Shown here piece after piece: positions 32,728-41,932 of a stretch of DNA of 64,000 nt (position 1 is its first letter; each line of letters starts with the position of its first letter). The DNA comes from Abyssibacter sp036156195 (GTDB taxonomy: Bacteria; Pseudomonadota; Gammaproteobacteria; Nevskiales; OUC007). The notes below the pieces were generated by a model. It saw only the letters and a list, made by a program, of their open reading frames with translations. It searched no databases and had not been told where the DNA came from. Position numbers and translations under genes: made by a program. The stretch lies in contig JAYZUZ010000016.1 of the NCBI GenBank assembly GCA_036156195.1, forward strand, positions 62,001-126,000, read 5' to 3'.

Positions 32728-33867
32728 CTACAGGCCCAGCTGCCGGGCCGCCAGATCCTTCATCACCTCCGAGGCACCGCCGCCAATGGAGAGCACCTTG
32801 GTCTCGCGGAAAATGCGCTCGGCTCGGCTACCGATCAGGTAGCCGGCACCGCCAAGAATCTGCACGGCTTCACCTGCCACCTGCTCCAGCATCGCCGTGG
32901 CTCCGTTCTTGAGCATGCACAGCTCGGCAATCGGGGCCTCGCCCTGACCACAACGCCAGGCCAAGGCATGAAGGCATGCCCGTTGGGCGTGGATTGCGGT
33001 CAGCATGTCGACAAGCTTGTGACGGATGACCTGCCGCTGGACCAAAGGCTTGCCGAAGGTCTCGCGCTCACGGGCCCAGGCCAACGCTTCGTCGTAGGCA
33101 CACTGGGCCAGCCCGATTGCTTGCGCAGCCAGTGCCAGCCGCTCGCTGTTGAAATTTCGCATGATGCCGAGAAAGCCAGCGTTCTCCTGCCCGATCACGC
33201 AATCCGCCGGCACCCGACACTGATCGAAATACAGGGTCGCCGTGTCCGAGCACCGCCACCCCATTTTGTCGAGAGCGCTGCGCGCCAGTCCCGGCGTATC
33301 GCCGGGCACGGCGAACAAGGTGATGCCATGCATGCCGGGCGCTCCGGTGCGGGCCGCTACGGTAATCCAATCGGCGCGCATCCCGCTGGTGATGAACGTC
33401 TTGCTGCCATTGAGGACGTAGTGGTCGCCATCCCGGACGGCGCGCGTTTTGAGGTTGGCGACGTCCGAGCCACCCGAGGGTTCGGTAATCGCGAGGGCCG
33501 ACACGGCATCCCCCGCGAGTACGGGCGGAATCACGCGCTGCTTCAGCACATCACTGCCCAACGCCACAATGGGCGGCAAGCCGATGCCGAGTGACAGCAG
33601 TGAGGCGATCAGCCCGCCTGAACCCGCCCGGCACAGCTCTTCGATGACGATGAGTTCGAAGAACCGATCTGGCACTTCGATCCCGCCGAGGGCCTCGGGA
33701 AACCCCACCTGCAGCACGCCAGCCTCGGCGGCCTCGCGGTGTAATGACAGGGGCAGCCGGCCCTCGGCTTCCCACTGGTCGATCTGAGGCACCACCGCCT
33801 GTTCGGTAAAACGGCGGACCTGGTCACGAAAACTGCGGTGTTCCTCAGTCTCCCAATACATGGACAT
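32728..33867 (-). CDS. Acyl-CoA dehydrogenase
   Basis: The 379-aa FAD enzyme oxidises acyl-CoA to trans-2-enoyl-CoA. Start ATG 33867 has AGGAGG seven bases upstream. ACAD signatures are ALAITEPSGGSDVANLKT (signature 1 region) and GGAGYLIGSRAERIFRETKVLSIG (signature 2). The usual YEG glutamate near the end is replaced by IGGGASEVMK, as in long-chain/AcdA-type members where the catalytic Glu lies about 100 residues earlier. It stands alone, about 15 kb from the beta-oxidation operon. Confidence 0.92.
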   Translation of the reverse strand: MSMYWETEEHRSFRDQVRRFTEQAVVPQIDQWEAEGRLPLSLHREAAEAGVLQVGFPEALGGIEVPDRFFELIVIEELCRAGSGGLIASLLSLGIGLPPIVALGSDVLKQRVIPPVLAGDAVSALAITEPSGGSDVANLKTRAVRDGDHYVLNGSKTFITSGMRADWITVAARTGAPGMHGITLFAVPGDTPGLARSALDKMGWRCSDTATLYFDQCRVPADCVIGQENAGFLGIMRNFNSERLALAAQAIGLAQCAYDEALAWARERETFGKPLVQRQVIRHKLVDMLTAIHAQRACLHALAWRCGQGEAPIAELCMLKNGATAMLEQVAGEAVQILGGAGYLIGSRAERIFRETKVLSIGGGASEVMKDLAARQLGL

Positions 33868-33950
33868 GCCCTCTCCTCCTGCGTCATGTCGGCGCTGAAT
33901 GGCCGATCTAAGTTGTGACGCGTATTCGAGCATGCCCCCATAACGAACGC

Positions 33951-34007
33951 GAGCCGATGGTCATCGAGGACCACCGGCTCGCGCGACGACGCCCCACGGG
34001 GGGCGTC
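33951..34007. terminator. Two adjacent hairpins downstream of secF
   Basis: GAGCCGATGGTC / GACCACCGGCTC (33951-33962 and 33969-33980, one mismatch) and GACGCCCC / GGGGCGTC (33988-33995 and 34000-34007) lie 25-80 bp after the secF stop on the minus strand. Neither has a clear T-run, so this is a tentative terminator. Confidence 0.4.
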
Positions 34008-34030
34008 CATTGTCCATTACAGCCGACGCG

Positions 34031-34972
34031 CTAAACCACGGCGCCATCGGCCGGCCGGTCGCCATCATCAGCTGGCGGCAACACATCGTCACGACTCACG
34101 CCCAGCGCAATCGACACGGGACTGGCCACGTAAACCGATGAATAAGTCCCGACGATCACCCCGACAATCAACGCGGTGGAGAACCCCGCCATTGCCTCGC
34201 CGCCAATCACCCGCAGCGCAATCAGTGCCAGCAAGGTGGTCAAACTGGTGACCAGCGTTCGCGACAGGTTTTCGTTCACCGAGCGATTAATCGTGATCTT
34301 GGCGTCACCCGACGTCAGGCGGCGGAAGTTCTCACGGCAGCGATCGAAGACGACGATGGTGTCATTCAGCGAATAGCCGATCACCGCCAGCACGGCGGCC
34401 AGCACGGTGAGATCAAACTCCAGGTGCAGAAACGAGAAAAATCCCAGCGTGATGATCACATCATGTGCCAATGCGGCCACGGCACCGGCTGAAAACTTCC
34501 AGTGAAACCGGAACCAGACGTACGCAAAGATCAGCAACAACGCGATGATGGTCGCCAACGAGCCGTCAATGGTCAGTTCCTCACCCACCTGCGGCCCGAC
34601 GAATTCAACCCGGCGCAACTGCGGCGCCCTGTCATCGGTCTGCAGCGCGCGCAGGACCTGGGTCGACAAGTCGGCGTTGCTCTCCTCGGCACGGGGCGCC
34701 AGACGAATCATCACGTCATCGCGGGCACCGAAGTACTGCACCGTGGCATCACCAAATCCGGCATCGGCCAGTTGCGCGCGGACGACATTGAGATCAGCGG
34801 CCTCTGGATAGCCGACTTCAACAATGACACCACCGGTGAAATCAATGCCGAAGTTCAGACTGCGCGTCGCCAGCGACGCGACAGACGCCACCAGCAGGAC
34901 CAGCGAGATCAGCAGCGCGACCTTGCGCTGGGCCATGAAGTCAAAGTTCGGCGTTTGGCTGAAAAATTTCAT
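34031..34972 (-). CDS. secF: Protein translocase subunit SecF
   Basis: The 313-aa inner-membrane protein works with SecD and YajC, using the proton gradient to finish Sec export. The first helix (KVALLISLVLLVASVASL) is followed by the hallmark NFGIDFTGGVIVEVGYP, a periplasmic domain and a C-terminal block of five helices including YSLNDTIVVFDRCREN and GGEAMAGFSTALIVGVIVGTYSS. It starts 3 bp after secD. Confidence 0.97.
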   Translation of the reverse strand: MKFFSQTPNFDFMAQRKVALLISLVLLVASVASLATRSLNFGIDFTGGVIVEVGYPEAADLNVVRAQLADAGFGDATVQYFGARDDVMIRLAPRAEESNADLSTQVLRALQTDDRAPQLRRVEFVGPQVGEELTIDGSLATIIALLLIFAYVWFRFHWKFSAGAVAALAHDVIITLGFFSFLHLEFDLTVLAAVLAVIGYSLNDTIVVFDRCRENFRRLTSGDAKITINRSVNENLSRTLVTSLTTLLALIALRVIGGEAMAGFSTALIVGVIVGTYSSVYVASPVSIALGVSRDDVLPPADDGDRPADGAVV

Positions 34973-34975
34973 GAC

Positions 34976-36832
34976 TTAGATCGGTAGCTTGGTGAGGCGA
35001 CGTCCGCCGAAGCAGGCATTCACCAGCACGCGGGTGCCGAAGATGGCAGTGAACATGGAACTCAGAATGCCGATCGACAGCGTCACGGCGAAGCCCTTGA
35101 CCGGACCGGTTCCAAACATGAAGAGCACCACAGCGGCAATCAGTGTGGTGATGTTAGCGTCGGCAATAGTCGAGAACGCCTTGTCATAGCCGCCGGCGAT
35201 CGCTTCCTGCGGTTTTGCGCCCGCCTTAAGCTCCTCGCGAATACGCTGAAAAATCAGCACGTTGGCATCGACCGCCATACCCACCGTCAACAGCATGCCC
35301 GCGATACCCGGCAGCGTCAGCGTCGCCTGCAGCATGGACAACACGGCGACGATCATCACGACATTAAGCAACAGCGCTGCGTTGGCGATCAGCCCAAAGG
35401 CCTTGTACCAGACAGCCATGAACAGCACGACCAGCGCAAAGCCCAGGAGCGTCGCGTTGCGACCCTGCTCGACATTGTCCTGACCGAGGCTCGGACCGAT
35501 GGTGCGCTCCTCGACGATGGCAATCGGCGCCGCCAGCGCGCCTGCACGCAGCAGCAATGCCAGGTCGTGGGCTTCCTTGCTGGTCAGCCCGGTCGTCTGG
35601 AAACGCTTGCCGAAGACGCCGCGAATCGTGGCAACGGAGATAATCTCCTCGATCTTCTCGCGCTCGAACTGTGGCTCACCCGCCTCGTCATAGGTGGTGG
35701 TGATGATGGTCTCCTTGTAGAGCACCGCCATCGGATTACCCACGTTCTTTTCCGTGAACTCGAACATGCGCTTGGCCGCACGACCATCCAGCGTCACCGA
35801 CACAGCGGGACTGGCCGTTTCGCTATCCACCGTAGCGGCTGCGTCCACCAGCTGATTACCCGTGGCGATGATGCTGCGCTTCAGCAGATACGGCCGCCCG
35901 GTGCCACGCTCGTAGAACAGCTGCGTGCCCGCCGGCGCGATGCCGGTGCGGGCGGCCCGGTCGGCATCACCTTCCAGCGAGACGGCCCGGTACTCCAGCG
36001 TCGCCGTGGCTCCGAGCAAATCCTTGATGCGCGTCGTGTCCTGCACACCGGGCAGCTGAACCAGAATGCGCGCGGCGCCCTGGCGCTGAACCACCGGTTC
36101 GGCAACACCCAGCTGGTTGACCCGACTGCGCAATGTCGTCAGGTTTTGCTTGACGGCGAAATCAAGGATGCGTTGCTCCTCTTCCTCCGTCAGCGTAATG
36201 GCCAGCGTATCCGCACGATCAGGCGCTTCCCCCACGCTGAGTTCGCTGAATTCCTGAGTGAGTGCCGACTGGGCCGCCTGCAAGGTCTGCTGGTCACGCA
36301 GGCTGATGAGCAGCCGGCCATCCTCGACCTTGCGCGAGCTGTATCGCAGGTCACGCGTCCGGAGAAACGCCGGAATCTCCTGCAGATACCGTTCCATGGC
36401 GGTCTCGCGCACCGACTGGGCATCAACCTCCAGCAGAAAGTGCACGCCACCCCGCAAATCAAGCCCCAGCGACATCGGCTCGGCACCAAGCCCGACCAGC
36501 CAGCCAGGCGTCCGGGGCGCAAGGCTCAGCGCCACGACATAGTCACGCCCCAGCACTTCGCGCAGCGTCTCCGCTGCTTCAAGCTGGGAAGCATCATCGG
36601 GCATCCGCGCCAGCAACTGCCCGTCCACGATGTCCAGGCGCTTAGGGGTGACTTCAGCGCGCTCCAGAATGGCTTCCACGCGCGACACGAACTGCGTGTC
36701 CACCGCCTCGCCCGAATCGGCTGAAACCTGAATCGCCGGATCTTCGCCGAATACATTAGGCAGCGCGTAAATCACGCCAACGGCCACGACAGCCAGTAAC
36801 ACCAGCCATCGCCACAAGGAGTTCTGATTCAT
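34976..36832 (-). CDS. secD: Protein translocase subunit SecD
   Basis: The 618-aa RND-type subunit has one N-terminal helix, the SecD signature MSLGLDLRGGVHFLLEVD near 116-133, the large periplasmic P1 domain with ILVQLPGVQD, and a C-terminal six-helix block (GMAVDANVLIFQRIREEL, AIAGGYDKAFSTIADANITT in part). The start overlaps the yajC stop by one base (TGATG). The yajC-secD-secF order is standard. Confidence 0.98.
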   Translation of the reverse strand: MNQNSLWRWLVLLAVVAVGVIYALPNVFGEDPAIQVSADSGEAVDTQFVSRVEAILERAEVTPKRLDIVDGQLLARMPDDASQLEAAETLREVLGRDYVVALSLAPRTPGWLVGLGAEPMSLGLDLRGGVHFLLEVDAQSVRETAMERYLQEIPAFLRTRDLRYSSRKVEDGRLLISLRDQQTLQAAQSALTQEFSELSVGEAPDRADTLAITLTEEEEQRILDFAVKQNLTTLRSRVNQLGVAEPVVQRQGAARILVQLPGVQDTTRIKDLLGATATLEYRAVSLEGDADRAARTGIAPAGTQLFYERGTGRPYLLKRSIIATGNQLVDAAATVDSETASPAVSVTLDGRAAKRMFEFTEKNVGNPMAVLYKETIITTTYDEAGEPQFEREKIEEIISVATIRGVFGKRFQTTGLTSKEAHDLALLLRAGALAAPIAIVEERTIGPSLGQDNVEQGRNATLLGFALVVLFMAVWYKAFGLIANAALLLNVVMIVAVLSMLQATLTLPGIAGMLLTVGMAVDANVLIFQRIREELKAGAKPQEAIAGGYDKAFSTIADANITTLIAAVVLFMFGTGPVKGFAVTLSIGILSSMFTAIFGTRVLVNACFGGRRLTKLPI

Positions 36833-37161
36833 CAGATCGACTTCAGCGAGCCCTTCGGCAAGACGCTGGAGACTGACTGGCGCTGAACCGTGATCACAAC
36901 GCCTTCGGCGATCTGCAGCTTGACGTATTCCTCGCCCAGGTCCGTCACCGATCCAGTCAGACCGCCGGCGGTAATCACCTCATCGCCTTTGGAGAGGCTA
37001 GCGATGAGCTGCTTGTGCTCCTTGTTCCGCTTCATCTGCGGGCGAATCAGCATGAAGTAGAACAGCACGATCAGGCCGACCAGCGGCAGTAGCTGAACAA
37101 TCGGGTTAGGCGCGGCGGCGCCGGCCTGCTGGGCGTGAGCCGTGGAGATCAGAAAATCCAT
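36832..37161 (-). CDS. yajC: Preprotein translocase subunit YajC
   Basis: The protein is 109 aa from ATG 37161. It has a single transmembrane helix at about 21-41 (IVQLLPLVGLIVLFYFMLI) followed by RPQMKRNKEHK and the small cytoplasmic domain with GDEVITAGGLTGSVTDL. It precedes secD and is divergent from cutA across 70 bp. The upstream tgt and queA genes that often accompany it are absent here. Confidence 0.95.
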   Translation of the reverse strand: MDFLISTAHAQQAGAAAPNPIVQLLPLVGLIVLFYFMLIRPQMKRNKEHKQLIASLSKGDEVITAGGLTGSVTDLGEEYVKLQIAEGVVITVQRQSVSSVLPKGSLKSI

Positions 37162-37231
37162 GTTTCCGAGTTCTTTGGGGAGACGAAAGGCGGCGTAGTA
37201 TGCCAGAACCCCCCGACCCGCTGACGACACC

Positions 37232-37564
37232 ATGGTTGATGACAGCCCGACGGCCCTCATCGTGTTCTGCACCTGCCCGGATGAGGCCTCCGCCGCACAG
37301 CTAAGCGAGACGTTGGTACACCAGCGCCTGGCCGCTTGCGTCAACAGCATTCCCGGCCTGCGCTCCACCTACCTGTGGGACGGCGCAGTGCAGACGGACC
37401 AGGAACATCTATTGATGATGAAAACTTCGCGGCGCAGGTATCCCGCACTGGAAACCGCCATCCGGAACACGCATCCTTACGAACTTCCCGAAATCCTGGC
37501 GGTCGAAGCCGCCCTCGGCCTACCCGACTACCTGCAATGGGTTCACGACGCCTGCTCGCCCTGA
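37232..37564 (+). CDS. cutA: Divalent cation tolerance protein CutA
   Basis: The 110-aa trimeric CutA1-type protein shows the family pattern: FCTCPDEASAAQLSETLV, LAACVNSIPGLRSTYLWDG and THPYELPEILAVEA. In E. coli cutA mutations lower copper tolerance. Its TGA overlaps an internal ATG of the following DsbD-alpha gene, whose preferred start lies 25 bases earlier, so the genes overlap and are probably coupled. Confidence 0.94.
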   Translation: MVDDSPTALIVFCTCPDEASAAQLSETLVHQRLAACVNSIPGLRSTYLWDGAVQTDQEHLLMMKTSRRRYPALETAIRNTHPYELPEILAVEAALGLPDYLQWVHDACSP

Positions 37565-37947
37565 TGCTGATTCTTTGCGCCGCGCCGCTGGCCGGCGCAG
37601 CCGGCTTAACGCAGACCAGCGCGTTTCTGCCTGCCGACCAGGCCTTTGCCGCCGACGTCTGGCGCGAGGAAACGGGTCACACCGTGGCCTGGACCGTAGC
37701 ACCCGGTTACTACCTGTACGGACATGCCTTGGCCTTCGAACTGGACGGAGAAGCCCTGGCCGTGGACATCCCTGCCGGCATGCCCTATCACGATGCCCAC
37801 TTTGGGGATGTCACCATTTATCGCGACCAGCTGTTTGTGTCGCTGCCGCACACCCAAAGCGGCGGCGAGCTGCTCGTCCGCTATCAGGGCTGCGCGGATG
37901 CAGGCCTGTGCTACCCGCCCCAGCAACGCCGCTACCAACTGCCTTAG
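37537..37947 (+). CDS. Stand-alone DsbD N-terminal (alpha) domain protein
   Basis: The protein is 136 aa from ATG 37537, preferred because it gives a signal peptide with SRR before the hydrophobic core; ATG 37564 is an alternative. Cys119 and Cys125 in GCADAGLCYPPQ match the Cys103-Cys109 pair of E. coli DsbD alpha (CADAGFCYPP). DsbD is normally about 570 aa with an eight-helix beta and a thioredoxin gamma domain; here the frame ends cleanly with TAG 9 residues after the second cysteine. cutA-dsbD adjacency supports descent from a full dsbD. The electron donor is unknown. Confidence 0.85.
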   Translation: MGSRRLLALMLILCAAPLAGAAGLTQTSAFLPADQAFAADVWREETGHTVAWTVAPGYYLYGHALAFELDGEALAVDIPAGMPYHDAHFGDVTIYRDQLFVSLPHTQSGGELLVRYQGCADAGLCYPPQQRRYQLP

Positions 37948-37950
37948 ATC

Positions 37951-38478
37951 ATGAAAACCTGGATTATTCTCGGGCTCGTCGCCGTCATGGCGGCGGGCGC
38001 AGGCTTCGGTCTGCAGCGCTACATGCAGCAAACCCAGAGCCTGGATGACACGCCTGCGGCCCCGCTGCCGAGTTTCAGCATTGACGATCTGGGGGGTGAG
38101 CCTGTCACCCCGGCCGACTTTCCGGGCAAGACGGTGCTGATCAATTTCTGGGCGACCTGGTGTCCGCCCTGCCGGGACGAAATTCCGGAACTGATCGAAT
38201 TGCAGTCGGAATTCGGCGACAGTCAACTGCAGGTGCTGGGCATCGCACTGGACGACCGGGCCCGAGTGGCTGAATATGCGGCACGCATGGGCATGAACTA
38301 CCCCGTGCTTGTTGTTGAAGGCGCGGAAGGCTTTGACCTCATGGATGCCTACGGCGCACAAATCGGCGGCTTGCCCTTCAATGTCATGATCCACCCCGAC
38401 GGCACGGTCGCGTTGCGACACGAAGGTGCAGTCACCGGGGACGACATCCGCGCCCTGCTTCCCGCGCCCCGACCCTGA
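37951..38478 (+). CDS. TlpA/ResA-like thioredoxin-fold protein
   Basis: The 175-aa membrane-anchored thiol-disulfide protein has an uncleaved N-terminal helix (residues 3-20), then a periplasmic thioredoxin fold with the active site WCPPC (Cys71, Cys74) in INFWATWCPPCRDEIPEL and a cis-Pro at 142 (GGLPFNVMI). It starts 3 bp after the DsbD-alpha gene, so the two probably form a redox pair: CPPC protein and alpha domain exchanging electrons in the periplasm. Confidence 0.92.
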   Translation: MKTWIILGLVAVMAAGAGFGLQRYMQQTQSLDDTPAAPLPSFSIDDLGGEPVTPADFPGKTVLINFWATWCPPCRDEIPELIELQSEFGDSQLQVLGIALDDRARVAEYAARMGMNYPVLVVEGAEGFDLMDAYGAQIGGLPFNVMIHPDGTVALRHEGAVTGDDIRALLPAPRP

Positions 38479-38592
38479 ACCCTGGACTGTAGGAATATTG
38501 CGCCTAAAAGCTGCGAAATTTCACACATCGTCCCCGAAAGGGTTCACACCCAGCCCAAGCTGCGGCACACTCAGGCTCGCACTCTTACGGGG

Positions 38593-39054
38593 ATGGGCGT
38601 GGCGACCTTACTGCTGCTCAACGGTCCGAATCTAAACCTGCTGGGCTCGCGCGAGCCGAATGTCTATGGCCACCAGACCTTGGCGGACCTGGAAGCCGAG
38701 CTGGTCGACGAGGCGCGTGCACTGGGCCACGAACTGCTGTGCTTTCAATCCAATCACGAAGGCGCGCTCGTCGACCGCATCCATCGTGCCGGAGCAGACC
38801 AGGTGAGCTTTGTGCTCATCAATCCAGCGGCCTACACCCACACCAGCATTGCGCTGCGAGACGCCCTGCTGGGGGTGGCCATCCCGTTCATCGAAGTACA
38901 CCTGTCGAATGTCCATGCGCGAGAAGCCTTCAGACATTCGAGTTTTCTTTCCGACATTGCGGTCGGCGTCATCGCTGGCTTGGGCCCTATCGGCTACAGC
39001 CTGGCCCTGCGCGCCGCCGCGTCCCGATTGCAGAACCCCAACCCGAAGGGCTGA
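38593..39054 (+). CDS. aroQ: Type II 3-dehydroquinate dehydratase
   Basis: The 153-aa enzyme makes 3-dehydroshikimate in the shikimate pathway. Family motifs are LLNGPNLNLLGSREPNVYG (with the active tyrosine), NPAAYTHTSIALRDAL (active His) and PFIEVHLSNVHARE. It lies directly upstream of accB, the usual aroQ-accB-accC order. A 114-bp gap before it may hold the promoter. Confidence 0.97.
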   Translation: MGVATLLLLNGPNLNLLGSREPNVYGHQTLADLEAELVDEARALGHELLCFQSNHEGALVDRIHRAGADQVSFVLINPAAYTHTSIALRDALLGVAIPFIEVHLSNVHAREAFRHSSFLSDIAVGVIAGLGPIGYSLALRAAASRLQNPNPKG

Positions 39055-39055
39055 C

Positions 39056-39511
39056 ATGGATATTCGCAAGGTCAAGAAACTGATCGAGCTGCTGGAGGAA
39101 TCGAACCTCGCAGAGTTGGAAATCACGGAAGGCGAGGAGTCGGTACGCATTAGCCGCTACTCGGCCAATCAGCCAGCAGCCGCGCCACCACCCCTGAGTT
39201 ACAGCGCGCCGGTTGCGCCCGCCGCTGCACCGGAACCGGTGGCTGCACCCGCCGCCGCAGAACCCCCCGCCAGCAGCGGCCACACGGTGCGCGCCCCCAT
39301 GGTTGGCACCTTCTACCGGTCGCCCTCGCCTTCGGCGCCGGTCTTTGTGGAGGTCGGCCAGACCGTGCAGGTCGGCCAGACGCTTTGCATCATCGAGGCG
39401 ATGAAGATGATGAATCAGATCGAGGCGGACCGCGCCGGCGTCATCAAGGAAGTGCTCGCCGACAACGAGCAACCTGTCGAGTTTGATCAGCCGCTGTTCG
39501 TCATTGAGTGA
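39056..39511 (+). CDS. accB: Biotin carboxyl carrier protein of acetyl-CoA carboxylase
   Basis: The 151-aa protein has the N-terminal helix (MDIRKVKKLIELLEESNL), an Ala/Pro-rich flexible linker at about 38-76 and the biotinyl domain with biotinylated Lys117 in EAMKMMNQI. It carries the carboxyl group from AccC to the carboxyltransferase in fatty-acid synthesis. The stop overlaps the accC start (TGATG). Confidence 0.97.
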   Translation: MDIRKVKKLIELLEESNLAELEITEGEESVRISRYSANQPAAAPPPLSYSAPVAPAAAPEPVAAPAAAEPPASSGHTVRAPMVGTFYRSPSPSAPVFVEVGQTVQVGQTLCIIEAMKMMNQIEADRAGVIKEVLADNEQPVEFDQPLFVIE

Positions 39512-40860
39512 TGATTGAGAAACTGCTCATCGCCAACCGGGGCGAGATTGCGCTCCGGATTCTGCGGGCCTGCCGGGAGCTGGGCATCCAGCCAGTGGCG
39601 GCCTACTCCACCGCAGACCGCGACCTCAAGCACGTGCTGCTGGCTGACGAAGCCGTGTGCATCGGGCCGGCGCCGGCCACCGGGAGCTACCTGAACATGG
39701 CCGCGCTGATGAGTGCCGCCGAGGTTACGAACTGCACGGCCATCCATCCGGGCTATGGATTCTTGTCCGAGAACGCGGACTTTGCCGAATCGGTCGAGCG
39801 CTCGGGCTTCATCTTTGTGGGCCCCACCGCAGATGTCATCCGCATCATGGGCGACAAGACTGCGGCCATCGCCGAGATGAAGGCCGCCGGCGTACCCTGC
39901 GTCCCAGGCTCCGACGGCGTGTTGCCGGACGATGACGACGCCATCAAAGCCATCGCCCAACGCATCGGATACCCCGTGCTGATCAAGGCGGCGGCCGGCG
40001 GCGGCGGTCGCGGCATGCATGTGGTGCACAGCGAGGCCTCGCTGCTGTCGTCGGTCAGCATGGCCCAACAGGAAGCCAAGGCCGCGTTTGGCAACGGCGC
40101 GGTGTTCATGGAGAAGTTCCTGCAGACGCCGAGACACATCGAGTTCCAGGTGCTGGCCGACAATCACGGCAATGTTGTCCACCTGGGTGAACGCGATTGT
40201 TCACTCCAGCGCCGCCACCAGAAGGTGGTGGAGGAATGCCCGGCACCGGGCATTACCGAGGCCCAGCGGCAGGAGATCGGCGAGCTTTGCGTGCAGGCCT
40301 GTAAGCGCATCGGGTATCGCGGCGCGGGAACCTTTGAGTTTCTCTACGAGAATGGCTCGTTTTACTTCATCGAGATGAACACCCGTATCCAGGTGGAGCA
40401 TCCGGTGACCGAAATGGTGGCGGGTGTGGACCTGGTCCGCGCGCAGCTGCGCATTGCATCCGGCGAGCCCCTGCGCTTCACCCAGGACGACATCCAGATG
40501 CGGGGCCACGCCATCGAGTGCCGCATTAATGCGGAGCATCCGCGCAGCTTCGTGCCGTCACCGGGCGAGATCCGGATGTTTCACCCACCCGGTGGGCCGG
40601 GCATCCGGATGGACTCGCATCTGTATTCCGGCTACCGCGTACCCCCGCACTACGACTCCATGGTCGGCAAGCTCATCGCCTACGGTGACTCACGGGAGTC
40701 CGCCCTGGCACGCATGCGACAGGCATTGTCGGAGATGGTGGTCGAGGGCATCCAGACCAATCTCAAGCTGCACGAGCAAATCATGCTCGACCCCGGTTTC
40801 GTGGCCGGTGGCGTGCATATCCATCATCTGGAGACCCTGCTACGCCAATGGCTGGACTAG
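39511..40860 (+). CDS. accC: Biotin carboxylase subunit of acetyl-CoA carboxylase
   Basis: The 449-aa ATP-grasp enzyme carboxylates biotin on AccB. The N-terminal KLLIANRGEIALRILRAC, the glycine-rich ATP lid AAAGGGGRGMHVV near 162 and the active-site FIEMNTRIQVEHPVTE near 285 are intact. ATG 39511 is chosen over GTG 39508. The 3' end overlaps prmA by 13 bases. Confidence 0.98.
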   Translation: MIEKLLIANRGEIALRILRACRELGIQPVAAYSTADRDLKHVLLADEAVCIGPAPATGSYLNMAALMSAAEVTNCTAIHPGYGFLSENADFAESVERSGFIFVGPTADVIRIMGDKTAAIAEMKAAGVPCVPGSDGVLPDDDDAIKAIAQRIGYPVLIKAAAGGGGRGMHVVHSEASLLSSVSMAQQEAKAAFGNGAVFMEKFLQTPRHIEFQVLADNHGNVVHLGERDCSLQRRHQKVVEECPAPGITEAQRQEIGELCVQACKRIGYRGAGTFEFLYENGSFYFIEMNTRIQVEHPVTEMVAGVDLVRAQLRIASGEPLRFTQDDIQMRGHAIECRINAEHPRSFVPSPGEIRMFHPPGGPGIRMDSHLYSGYRVPPHYDSMVGKLIAYGDSRESALARMRQALSEMVVEGIQTNLKLHEQIMLDPGFVAGGVHIHHLETLLRQWLD

Positions 40861-41765
40861 ACGTGCAGAATGCTCATGCTGGATGGCTGGAGGTCACCGC
40901 CACCGGCGCCCACCCGGAGGCGCTGGAAGACGCCCTGCTGGAGGCTGGCGCGGTGGCGGTCACCCTCACCGACGCCGCCGATGTCCCGATTCTAGAGCCG
41001 GAACTGGGCACCCACCCCACCTGGCCGAGCACCTGCGTGACCGGACTGTTTGCAGCAGACGCGGATGAAGCCGCTGTGCTGGCCTGTGTGCGCGCCTGTA
41101 TTCCGGAAACTGACATCGGCCCCTGGACAGCATCGCGCCTGGAAGACCGCGAGTGGGTGCGTGCCTGGATGGATCACTACCATCCCATGCAATTTGGCAA
41201 ACGCCTCTGGATTTGCCCGACCGGCTACGAAACCGAGATGCCCGCCGATGCGGTCACGGTTCATCTCGACCCTGGCCTGGCGTTCGGTACGGGCACGCAC
41301 CCCACGACATCGCTGTGCCTGCAGTGGCTGGATGGCATGGATTGCAGTGGGCGCGACGTGCTCGACATGGGCTGCGGTTCGGGTGTTTTGGCAGTGGCTG
41401 CGGCGCGCCTGGGCGCGGCGCATGTCGACGGCGTAGACATCGATCCGCAAGCCGTGCGCGCCACGTGCGAAAACGCCCGGCGCAACCAAGTCGACGTCCA
41501 GGCCTACCTGCCCAATGCGCAACCCCATGGCGACTACGACATCGTGCTGTCGAACATCCTCGCTGCTCCGCTCATGGTGATGGCACCGGCGCTCGCGGCG
41601 CGACTGCGCCCCGGCGGCCATCTCGTACTGGCAGGCTTGCTGGAAAACCAGGCCGAGGACGTGATCGCCGCCTACGCACCACTCATCAATTTGCGCATTG
41701 GTGCAGTGCAAGATGGCTGGGCACGACTGCAAGGACAACTCGACGAAACGCGTCCAAGCCGCTGA
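40848..41765 (+). CDS. prmA: Ribosomal protein L11 methyltransferase
   Basis: The 305-aa SAM enzyme trimethylates L11. The N-terminal substrate-recognition domain (about 1-100) is followed by the PrmA signature DPGLAFGTGTHPTTSLCLQWL and SAM motif I LDMGCGSGVLAVAAARLGA, then motif IV VLSNILAAPL. It follows accC as in many Gammaproteobacteria. Between it and fis the DUF3426 and dusB genes often found there are missing. Confidence 0.96.
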   Translation: MAGLDVQNAHAGWLEVTATGAHPEALEDALLEAGAVAVTLTDAADVPILEPELGTHPTWPSTCVTGLFAADADEAAVLACVRACIPETDIGPWTASRLEDREWVRAWMDHYHPMQFGKRLWICPTGYETEMPADAVTVHLDPGLAFGTGTHPTTSLCLQWLDGMDCSGRDVLDMGCGSGVLAVAAARLGAAHVDGVDIDPQAVRATCENARRNQVDVQAYLPNAQPHGDYDIVLSNILAAPLMVMAPALAARLRPGGHLVLAGLLENQAEDVIAAYAPLINLRIGAVQDGWARLQGQLDETRPSR

Positions 41766-41932
41766 GCCGCTTAGGCATTCGTTCCGCCGAGGGCGCACCG
41801 TATCTGCCACTGGCCGGGCCGGGCTTGCGCTGACAGGCCGCAGCGCTATGATCCGCCGTCTTTTCCGCATGCTTTCGCGGGGCGCCTGGTCCGTCTCGGT
41901 TGCCTCGTTGACTGAACTGCGTCACTAGACGA

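Noticed and set aside
41848..41928. 26-codon frame between prmA and fis
   Set aside because: It has no ribosome site and no recognisable features; it is more likely part of the fis promoter region.
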